DNA of 64,000 nucleotides from contig JACRQG010000011.1 of the NCBI GenBank assembly GCA_016222805.1, forward strand, positions 310,001 through 374,000, in the 5' to 3' direction. A program made the position numbers and the translations under genes. This DNA is from Verrucomicrobiota bacterium (GTDB lineage: Bacteria > Verrucomicrobiota > Verrucomicrobiia > Opitutales > Opitutaceae). A model generated the notes under the pieces. That model searched no databases and was not told the origin of the DNA. It was given only the letters and a program-made list of their open reading frames with translations. The stretch's first letter is position 1, and the number at the start of each line of letters is the position of its first letter. Of this stretch, positions 8,450 through 15,731 are shown piece after piece.

Positions 8450-11400
8450 TCAGAAGCGGCCTTTCAGCCCGGTGACGATGTAGTAACCGTTTACCTGCCG
8501 ACGAGTGTAGCGGGCGTAATCCGGGGTCGACGGTGCGTACTGCAGGGTGATCCACGACCGCCGGCCGAGGTCAGTGGCGCCCACGAAGAACGTGGCGTGT
8601 TTGTTCAAGGTGTACTCTCCCTCCACCCCGTAGCGTTTGTACTTGTTCTGGTAGGCAAAGGTATCCGGCAGCTCGGTCGCACTCGGGTTGATCGCACTGG
8701 TGGCAAAACCGTCCTGATAAATGTAGGTGAACTTCACGAGATACCGCGGACGGATGAAGTTCAAACCGGCGCTAAAGCTCAGCGGCACAAATCCGGAAAA
8801 GTCGGCCAACCGGCCGCCCTCCAGCCGGAGCTTGGTGACATTAGCGTTCAGCTGCAGGCTCCGGAGGAGCCCCGGGAGGAAAAGCAGTTGCTGCCGATAA
8901 CTGAACTCGACGCCCCGCACGCGCGCGCTGCCGGAATTCTCCGTCGTCCGGAACTGGTAGCCGTCGTACGTTCCGTCGGTCGGGAGCCCCTGCTGCTCCA
9001 GCAGCGCGTCGGAGACCGGGGTCTGCACCGAGCCGAAGAAGTCCCGCACGTCCTTCTGGAAGAACCCCACCGCACCGGAACCGCCCTTCACGTCGTAGAC
9101 CTCGAACGTCAGGTCGTAGTTGTCAGCCGTCCACGGCCGCAGGCCTGGGTTGTTCACGGTGATCGTCGGATTCGCCACGTCCGGATCGCTGATCGTGGTG
9201 CCGGGAATCAGCAGATTCACGTTCGGCCGCCCGATGGTGCGCGCGTACGCCGCCCGCGCGACAAAATGCTCCGAGACGCGGTAGTTCGCGTTCAAGCTCG
9301 GATAGTAGCCGTGATACTTGCTGTGGGTGGACGCCCCGCGCTCCGTGTAGCGCAGCCGCCGCAGCACCAGTGCGTCGCTGGAGAGGAGCACGCGCGCGCC
9401 GGTCGCTGTGCGCACGAAACTGCCGTCGGGGTGGCGCTGATATTGCGCGTTGATGTCGTCCAACGGGCCCTTCCCCTTGATGTCGGTCTCCTCCAGGCGG
9501 ACGCCGCCCACCACACTGATCCGGTCCTGCCACAGCCGAAGGTCGCCCCGCAAGTACGCGGCCGAAATCGTCTCGGTGAACTGAAATGAGCCGGTGACCT
9601 GGTTCTGATGCGCACCTGGTTCGTCGAGGACGAACCAAGAAGGATTCTGCCGATAAAGGTCATACATCTTCGTGTGACTGATGTCGCGCAGGGTGCGGCC
9701 GTAGACGTTTGGCGCCACCCGCAGGTAATCCTCGTCGAAAAGATCGAAGTTGCCCGCGCGCCGGGCGGCGGCGTCCGACGACCCGTTGGGCCGGAAATTG
9801 TAGGTGTTGGAGCGGTTGCGCTGGTTGCGCTCGTGCTGGTCCGAGGCCACGCCGAACTTGAGGGTGAAGGGCACGAAGGCACTGAAGTCGCGGCTGCCAT
9901 TGGCCCGTACAAACGAGTTCTCGGCAAACGTGCGCCGCCCCCGGGCCACGGCCGAGTTGATCGTGTAGTCCTCCCCCTTGAAAATGTCCACCGGTGCGCC
10001 CGTCCGGTCCCGCACGGTGTACTGACGGGCAATGCCGGTCCGGAAGATGTCGTCACCGCGGATGATCAGGTTCGTGAGCTGGGCATTGATGGTGAAAAAA
10101 TAGCCGTTGTCGGCGTCGTGCTCCTGGTAGCGGGCGAAGGAAAGTCCACCGTCCAAGTCGAAGCGCCAGAGGTCGCCGCGATGCGCATACTTGAGGTTGA
10201 GTTGCTGCTGCTTGGAATCGCGCTGGTAGATTCCGGAGCCGCCGCCCATCGCGGTCGAGCCGACGCCCGTGGCGGCCCCCTGGGTGAACGTCTCGCCGCC
10301 GGTCGCGCCCGTGCCGTAGGTTACCGCCAGGCGACTGCGGGAAACATCATAAAGGTAGTTTTTCATCTGGCCGCTGATCGACACCAGATCCCGCGCCGTC
10401 GGCTTCCACGCGAAACCAAGTTGTCCGCCGTAAGTTTGCGTCAACGCCATCAGTGACTGCCAAGCCCCGGCGGTCTGGACATTGCGTACTCGATCCCAGG
10501 TCGGTTGGACGTCGAACTCATCGACGCCGTTATACGACGGATTCAGGCGCCAGGAGGTGTACACGCTTGCGGTAACAGCAACCTGCTCGTTGAGGGGACC
10601 CTGGTAGCTGAGGTTCGTCGACGGAACCGTCAGCCGCGGCGAGGCATCGGGATTCGGACCGCGCTTCCACCGGGTCGCCGCCCCGTTCGTATTGTGGAAC
10701 AGGGTCGAAGCCCGGTAGCTTAGCACGCGTTTCCGCACCTCGAAACCCGTGCTGGGAATCAGATTGATGGCTCCGCCGAGTCCCGAAGCCCGTTGGTCGG
10801 GCGTCGGCACCTTGGTCACCTCGACGCGGGACACGTTGGAAAAAGGCACATCGGTCGTCGTGGCCTGGCGGTTGGTGCCCCGCGCGGTCGCAACGGACCC
10901 GCCATCCATATAGACGTTGGAGAAACTGGGTGAGAAGCCGCGCAGCGACGCGCCATTGGGGCCGACGTCGCCGTCGATGGTGACCGCGACGCCGGAAAGG
11001 AACTGCAGGAACTCGCCCAAGTTCTCGTCGCCGCGGTTTCCAAATTCATCCATCGCGACGACATTCTTGATGTTGGCGGCGGCGCGCTGCTCGTTCATCG
11101 CCAGCGCCTGCGCACTCATTTCCCGCTCCGCCGTGACTTGAAACGCGTCCAGTTCGACCACCTGCTCACCCGCGGTCTTCGCCTCACCCGCCCGCACCAA
11201 ATTGACCGTCACGCGAGCCACGCCTCCATCGGGGACGGCCACCACCTCCGTCTTCGCCGTCATGCCAAGGTAGGACGCGCTGACCCGGACTTCTCCGGCC
11301 GGGACACCCGTGAACCGAAATTCCCCCGTCGCATCGGAGTAGGTCGTGAGGCCGCCCGGAACTACGGCAATACGCGCATTTTCCAGGGCCACGCCACTGT

Positions 11401-11617
11401 TGGCGTTGAAGACCCGTCCTTCCAGGATCCCCGTGGCGTGTTTCGAGTCAGCGGCCGCGAAGACCGAGGCCGTCCCGGCCAGCGCCAACGTCAACTTGGC
11501 GGCGGACCGGCGAAACGTTCGGGTACGGTCTGCAGTACACCGCAAGGCCGAAAAGCTCGCAACGACGATGGAACTTACGCGGGAAAGCAACGCCAGGGGT
11601 AGCGCGAGGGAGTTCAT
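8450..11617 (-). CDS. TonB-dependent receptor with carboxypeptidase-regulatory-like domain
   Basis: This outer-membrane receptor of about 1055 residues has a signal region, then a carboxypeptidase-D regulatory-like β-sandwich (GILEGRVFNANSG) and a TonB-box-like VVELDAFQVTAERE. A plug with GASLRGFSPSFSNVYMDG and LGGAINLIP follows, then a long β-barrel ending in Phe (GLKGRF), as required for BAM insertion. I chose ATG at 11617 (MNSLALPLAL) over the long upstream extension because it gives a signal-like N-terminus. No SusD partner is adjacent, as is usual in Opitutaceae. A C8-A5 tract lies directly before the ATG and no Shine-Dalgarno is visible. A motif shared with the LacI gene's upstream region lies about 100 bases upstream. 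It probably imports the oligosaccharide handled by this locus. Confidence 0.9.
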   Translation of the reverse strand: MNSLALPLALLSRVSSIVVASFSALRCTADRTRTFRRSAAKLTLALAGTASVFAAADSKHATGILEGRVFNANSGVALENARIAVVPGGLTTYSDATGEFRFTGVPAGEVRVSASYLGMTAKTEVVAVPDGGVARVTVNLVRAGEAKTAGEQVVELDAFQVTAEREMSAQALAMNEQRAAANIKNVVAMDEFGNRGDENLGEFLQFLSGVAVTIDGDVGPNGASLRGFSPSFSNVYMDGGSVATARGTNRQATTTDVPFSNVSRVEVTKVPTPDQRASGLGGAINLIPSTGFEVRKRVLSYRASTLFHNTNGAATRWKRGPNPDASPRLTVPSTNLSYQGPLNEQVAVTASVYTSWRLNPSYNGVDEFDVQPTWDRVRNVQTAGAWQSLMALTQTYGGQLGFAWKPTARDLVSISGQMKNYLYDVSRSRLAVTYGTGATGGETFTQGAATGVGSTAMGGGSGIYQRDSKQQQLNLKYAHRGDLWRFDLDGGLSFARYQEHDADNGYFFTINAQLTNLIIRGDDIFRTGIARQYTVRDRTGAPVDIFKGEDYTINSAVARGRRTFAENSFVRANGSRDFSAFVPFTLKFGVASDQHERNQRNRSNTYNFRPNGSSDAAARRAGNFDLFDEDYLRVAPNVYGRTLRDISHTKMYDLYRQNPSWFVLDEPGAHQNQVTGSFQFTETISAAYLRGDLRLWQDRISVVGGVRLEETDIKGKGPLDDINAQYQRHPDGSFVRTATGARVLLSSDALVLRRLRYTERGASTHSKYHGYYPSLNANYRVSEHFVARAAYARTIGRPNVNLLIPGTTISDPDVANPTITVNNPGLRPWTADNYDLTFEVYDVKGGSGAVGFFQKDVRDFFGSVQTPVSDALLEQQGLPTDGTYDGYQFRTTENSGSARVRGVEFSYRQQLLFLPGLLRSLQLNANVTKLRLEGGRLADFSGFVPLSFSAGLNFIRPRYLVKFTYIYQDGFATSAINPSATELPDTFAYQNKYKRYGVEGEYTLNKHATFFVGATDLGRRSWITLQYAPSTPDYARYTRRQVNGYYIVTGLKGRF

Positions 11618-11717
11618 TTTTTGGGGGGGGAGATGGACTTCAACTTGCAGGGATGGTCGCGACAATTGAGCGTCCGACGGCACCGTGATTGCACCCGCCT
11701 GCGCGCGCGATGCGATC

Positions 11718-11733
11718 AATCCGAAAATCGTTA
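11718..11733. promoter_or_regulatory. Shared upstream motif, copy 1 (candidate LacI operator)
   Basis: TCCGAAAATCGTTACG lies 101-116 bases upstream of the receptor start. It recurs with one mismatch at 14578-14593, upstream of the LacI-family gene. It overlaps the perfect palindrome GTTACGTAAC with a central CG, a feature of many LacI-family operators. Assignment to that regulator is inference. Confidence 0.45.
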
Positions 11734-11821
11734 CGTAACAGCGGCCGACTCTGCGGCCCCGCCGGCAACCCGGGTTCCGGGCTTGCCTCCGGCGATCGCG
11801 GCCCGCCGCGGCCAAGTCACC

Positions 11822-13090
11822 TCACTCACGGCCGCCGCGCGCCGCTTTCCAGGCGTCGTACTCCTTCGCGCTGAGCGTGCGGTGCGTGGCCTGGTTGGCG
11901 ATCCGGCCAAGGGCGGAACCCTCGGTCACGATCTTTCCGCTCTTGATGTCGGCTTCGGTGAAGCGGTGGAAAACTACCGCCTTCGCGCCGGTGCGTTCGA
12001 AGTCGTGCACCGCGTAGATCGTGCCCGCGGGGTCCTGGACGGCGTCGGGATACGACGTTGCGCGCGGGTCGAGCAGAAGACGGTGCGGCCACGTCGCACC
12101 GTCATCCTCTGAGAGGAACGCGGTCAGGTGCGTCCGCGGCGACGGGCGATCGATGTCGTATCCGTTTTTCACCAGCAAAATGTTGCCCGAGGCGAGCCGG
12201 CGAAAGAACGTGCGCGACGACGGCCCTTGGATCCCCTTGGCGGGCGCCAGCTCCGTCCAGGTGCGGCCCTGATCGCGCGAGAACGATTCTCCAATGCCGT
12301 ATTTCGCGCGCCCGAGCATCCAAAGCGTGCCGTCCCGCTTCTCCACGATCATGTGCTCCTGAAACGTCTGGTCCGCCGGCGGGATCCGTGCGTGCGAGAG
12401 GAAGTTCAGCGTTTGGCCCTGATCCCGGGAGGCAAAGACGTTGGCATGATGCAGCTGCGGCAGGGAAAAGGTGAGTTCCGGCTCCATCGGCGCGCCGCGC
12501 GCGAAACGACCGCGCCGCGTCTTCGGACCAAAATGTTCGATCAGGTAGAGCCACGTGCCGTCGCGGGTGACAAACGGCTTGTTCTTCGTGTAGCCGTCGG
12601 ACAACCGCACCGGCCGGCTCCAGCGGGTGTTCGCATCGTCACCGTTCTCCGCGGTCATCGTCCAGTAGCCCCCGCGGCCGTCCCAAAAGCCATATACCTG
12701 GCCCCACATCAGCGTCACCTTGCCGTTCGGGTCGGTCCAGATCCCCGGGTCATTGGTGCGCACCGGGCCGTCGATGTCGACCGCGAGGACCGGCGGGCTC
12801 CAAGTCTCGCCGCGATCGCCGCTGGTGATGACGACCGTGCAGTTGTCCTCGTCCTCGCCGATGTCGCCGGTCTTGAAGGTGACCCAGAGGCGACCGCCGC
12901 GCGAGATCGTGATGCCCGGTCCGCAAAGAAACATCCGGTTCGCGTCGAGATACCGGTCGGGCACGGGAGCGGTGTACACCGTCGGCGGCAGCAGCGCATC
13001 CTTGCGTTCGCTCGCCCGCCCTCCGGGAACGAGGATCACCGACGCAGCCGTGCAGCAGAACAAGAGGTGAAAGCGACGAAGACAGTTCAT
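11822..13090 (-). CDS. Exported sialidase-like (BNR/Asp-box) protein 1
   Basis: This 422-residue protein has a signal peptide and a sialidase-type six-bladed propeller. Several Asp-box repeats (S/T-x-D-x-G-x-T-W) are visible: TSGDRGETW, SRDQGQTL, SRDQGRTW and SEDDGATW. The family includes exo-sialidases and also many enzymes acting on other acidic or rhamnose-containing glycans, so 'sialidase' names the fold only. A second copy follows upstream (13150-14433); the two share order and motifs (RRLASG-I-LLVK; SYPD), indicating an old tandem duplication. It is probably cotranscribed with its paralogue and with the TonB receptor 204 bases downstream. Confidence 0.85.
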   Translation of the reverse strand: MNCLRRFHLLFCCTAASVILVPGGRASERKDALLPPTVYTAPVPDRYLDANRMFLCGPGITISRGGRLWVTFKTGDIGEDEDNCTVVITSGDRGETWSPPVLAVDIDGPVRTNDPGIWTDPNGKVTLMWGQVYGFWDGRGGYWTMTAENGDDANTRWSRPVRLSDGYTKNKPFVTRDGTWLYLIEHFGPKTRRGRFARGAPMEPELTFSLPQLHHANVFASRDQGQTLNFLSHARIPPADQTFQEHMIVEKRDGTLWMLGRAKYGIGESFSRDQGRTWTELAPAKGIQGPSSRTFFRRLASGNILLVKNGYDIDRPSPRTHLTAFLSEDDGATWPHRLLLDPRATSYPDAVQDPAGTIYAVHDFERTGAKAVVFHRFTEADIKSGKIVTEGSALGRIANQATHRTLSAKEYDAWKAARGGRE

Positions 13091-13149
13091 GGTAAAGTCG
13101 GGCGACAGGGTGAAATGGAGCAGCGCTATGATGGGGCAGACCTCCGGCT

Positions 13150-14433
13150 TCAGCGCTTGCGCGCTGCCTCGCGCTTCTTCAGCGGACGGCAGATCAACTG
13201 CTGCAGCTTGGAAGCGGGATGCGCGATCTGTCCCGCCAGCACTTCCTCCTCCCGAAAACGGGCGAACAGGATCTCGCCGTCCGTCGCCCGGTTGCGGTCA
13301 TAGGAGACGTAGAGCGTGCCATCCGGCGCCTGAAACCCGTCGGGATAGGAGATCCCCTTGCGCTCATCCAACATGAGCCCACCCTTCCACGACAGGCCTT
13401 CGTCCTCGGACAGCCACGCGGTGAGCTGCGAGCGGCCTTCGTGGGCGTCGATCGTCTTGCCGTGCTTGACGAGAAGGATCCGACCGGACGCGAGCCGGCG
13501 GATATGGAAGCGGGCCGCGGGATGCTTGAACGAGGGAAACGTCGGCTCCGTCCAGGTCCGCCCCGCATCCGCCGAAAAGGACTGCATCGTCCCATCGCCG
13601 GTGCGAGCCAGCATCCAGAGGCGGCCGTCCTTCAACTCCACGAACATGTGCTCATCCCAACTCGGTTTCGGGAAGCGCACGTTCCCGCGCCGAACCCACG
13701 TCTTTCCCTCATCCGACGACGCGTACACGTTGGCGCCGCGCAGCGGCTCAAGTTCAGCGTTGACGAACTGCATCGGTCCCTTGCCCGAAATGTTCGGAAA
13801 TTCGACCGGCAGCAGCCAGTCGCCGTTGGCGAGGACGGTCGGCTTGTTCAACACCGCGCCGTGACACAACCGCACCGGAGCCGACCAAGTCGGCTGCGCC
13901 GCGTCCGGGTTGTCACAGATCGCGATCCACACGCCCTGCCGGCCGTCGTAGTGGTTCATCGTCTGGTCGAAGAAGAACCAAAGCCGCCCACGCGGATCGG
14001 TCCAGAGGTTGCCGACGATCACGCTGCGCGGGAGCGGCAGGTGGGGGGCCTGGCTGTCGATGACGAGCCGCGGCTTCGACCACGTGGCGCCATCGTCGTC
14101 GCTTGTCGCCGCCACCATGAAGGCCTTCGGACCGTCGTCGCCGGCCACCCAGGCCGCCCAGAGGCGTCCGCGCGGCGTGCGCGCGATGCCGATCGTCATG
14201 CCGTAGTCGAGCTGATCGTAGTCGTACTGCGGCAGCGGGCTGGTGTTCAGCCGCGGCGGCAAGAGGGACAGGTCGGCCACCTGTTGCAGCACCTTCAGCT
14301 CAAACGCCCTCGCGTCCTCCGGGCTGAGCGTGGGCAGACGGGACACTGGGTCCTGCGCTGCCAGCGCGGAACCGGCGAGCAGAAGCAGGGCGGAAAGGAG
14401 CGGCAAACGGATGAGGCGAAAGGGGCGATTCAT
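13150..14433 (-). CDS. Exported sialidase-like (BNR/Asp-box) protein 2
   Basis: ATG at 14433 gives a good signal peptide (MNRPFRLIRLPLLSALLLLA, cleavage after SALA) and a 427-residue protein; an in-frame GTG further upstream is less likely. Asp-box repeats include TSDDDGATW, SSDEGKTW, SADAGRTW and SEDEGLSW. Like its neighbour it has RRLASG-x-ILLVK and ISYPDGFQ, which marks the two as paralogues. It is the first gene of the minus-strand glycan series, and its upstream region, shared with the divergent LacI gene, holds an 11-bp inverted repeat and a candidate operator. Substrate is not predictable. Confidence 0.85.
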   Translation of the reverse strand: MNRPFRLIRLPLLSALLLLAGSALAAQDPVSRLPTLSPEDARAFELKVLQQVADLSLLPPRLNTSPLPQYDYDQLDYGMTIGIARTPRGRLWAAWVAGDDGPKAFMVAATSDDDGATWSKPRLVIDSQAPHLPLPRSVIVGNLWTDPRGRLWFFFDQTMNHYDGRQGVWIAICDNPDAAQPTWSAPVRLCHGAVLNKPTVLANGDWLLPVEFPNISGKGPMQFVNAELEPLRGANVYASSDEGKTWVRRGNVRFPKPSWDEHMFVELKDGRLWMLARTGDGTMQSFSADAGRTWTEPTFPSFKHPAARFHIRRLASGRILLVKHGKTIDAHEGRSQLTAWLSEDEGLSWKGGLMLDERKGISYPDGFQAPDGTLYVSYDRNRATDGEILFARFREEEVLAGQIAHPASKLQQLICRPLKKREAARKR

Positions 14434-14502
14434 GTAACTCGAAAAGGTACCTAACCCGCGCCGCGGCGGCGAGGGAACACGCATGGGTCGGACGGGCCGA
14501 CA

Positions 14503-14541
14503 TGCCTGCGCTCACCTGATGGGGAGCCGGGAGCGCAGGCA
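14503..14541. repeat. 11-bp perfect inverted repeat in divergent intergenic region
   Basis: TGCCTGCGCTC and GAGCGCAGGCA flank a 17-base spacer in the 242-base region between the sialidase-like operon and the LacI gene. As DNA it could be a two-half-site operator; as RNA it would be a stable stem 70-108 bases before the sialidase-2 start codon. Which of these is real cannot be decided from sequence. Confidence 0.5.
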
Positions 14542-14577
14542 GTCTTGTCTGGTGGCGATGAAAGAGAAGGCCTCTCT

Positions 14578-14593
14578 TCCGAATATCGTTACG
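14578..14593. promoter_or_regulatory. Shared upstream motif, copy 2 (candidate LacI operator)
   Basis: TCCGAATATCGTTACG matches 15 of 16 bases of the motif upstream of the TonB receptor (11718-11733). It lies 83-98 bases before the LacI-family start codon and is followed by a small hairpin (ACGCCCG-CAAGAT-CGGGCGT). It is a candidate autoregulatory and pathway operator. Confidence 0.45.
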
Positions 14594-14675
14594 CCCGCAA
14601 GATCGGGCGTCGTCGGGTTCCAGCCGACTCCACAGTTGCGCCGCCTGCCGCGCTCTCCAAACCTGCCGCCCCAGC

Positions 14676-15710
14676 ATGAATCCCCCGCTCCGCATGCGCG
14701 ACATCGCCCAGCAGGCCGGGGTCTCCGTCGCGACCGTCTCCAAGTGCCTCTCCGGCAAACGCGATGTCTCCGCCGCCACGCGCCGCCGCGTGCTCGCCAC
14801 GTGCCGACGGCTCGGGTATCGGCCCAACCCGCTGGTCGCGGCCCTGATGCGGTCGCGTCGGCGCCACACCCGCCCCTCCGATACGCTCACCCTCGCCTTT
14901 GTCAGCGCCTTCCCCACCGCGGACGGCTGGCGGCGCCATCCCTCGCCGATCTTCCGCCAGATGTTCGCCGGAGCCGAGGCGCGGGCCCGGGAACGCAACT
15001 ACCGACTCGAGCATTTCTGGCTGTTTCGCGAGGGCATGAGCAACGCCCGCTTCTCCCAGGTCCTGGCCGCGCGCGGCATCCGCGGCCTCCTCATCGCCCC
15101 GGTGCCCGACACCGAAACCGCGATCGATCTCCACTGGCCGGATTTCTCGACCGTCGTGCTCGGCCTCACGCCCACCACGCGCAACTTCCATCGCGTGACC
15201 ACGGACTACTACCAGTCGATGCTGCTGGTGATGGAGGAGTGTTTGAAGCTCGGATACCGCCGGCCCGGGCTGGCGGCCCGTCTGCCCACGATCAAACGGC
15301 TCGAGTTTCGCTGGGAGGGCGCCTGGCTCGTGGCCTGTGAGCGCTTCGGCCTGAAAACCCCTCCGCCGCCGCTCTTCGTGGACGAGTGGACACCCGGTGC
15401 CGTCGAACGCTGGCTCGAGCGCGAGCGGACCGACGTCGTGATCGGACCCGTGCTCGGGAAACTCGAGGAGATCATCCGGGCCTCCGGAAGGCGGATCCCG
15501 GGCGATCTCGGTGTGGTCGGGCTGCTCGTCCCGCAGGCCGGCGACCGGCTGAGCGGCGTGCTGCAGGACGGCGAGGTCATCGGCGCCGTCGCCATCGACC
15601 AACTCATCAGCGCCGTCGAGCGCAACGAAACCGGCGTTCCCGAACACCCCATAACCCACACCATTCTCGGCCGCTGGAATCCCGGACGCACGCTGCGCCG
15701 GATCGGATGA
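14676..15710 (+). CDS. LacI-family transcriptional regulator
   Basis: This 344-residue protein has the LacI headpiece at residues 5-55 (MRDIAQQAGVSVATVSKCLSG, then a hinge helix near NPLVAALM). A periplasmic-binding-protein-like effector domain follows (GIRGLLIAPVPD; VTTDYYQSMLLVMEE). It is divergent from the sialidase-like/TonB/symporter series and convergent with the following hydrolase gene. It is the obvious local regulator, probably released or activated by a sugar from this pathway. The effector is unknown. Confidence 0.92.
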   Translation: MNPPLRMRDIAQQAGVSVATVSKCLSGKRDVSAATRRRVLATCRRLGYRPNPLVAALMRSRRRHTRPSDTLTLAFVSAFPTADGWRRHPSPIFRQMFAGAEARARERNYRLEHFWLFREGMSNARFSQVLAARGIRGLLIAPVPDTETAIDLHWPDFSTVVLGLTPTTRNFHRVTTDYYQSMLLVMEECLKLGYRRPGLAARLPTIKRLEFRWEGAWLVACERFGLKTPPPPLFVDEWTPGAVERWLERERTDVVIGPVLGKLEEIIRASGRRIPGDLGVVGLLVPQAGDRLSGVLQDGEVIGAVAIDQLISAVERNETGVPEHPITHTILGRWNPGRTLRRIG

Positions 15711-15731
15711 ACCACCGCCGGCGGCCGGGCA

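Noticed and set aside
11822-14433. True sialic-acid utilisation locus
   Set aside because: Asp-box propellers act on many glycans, and no NanA, NanE, NanK or sialic-acid transporter is present; the symporter and kinase belong to other families.
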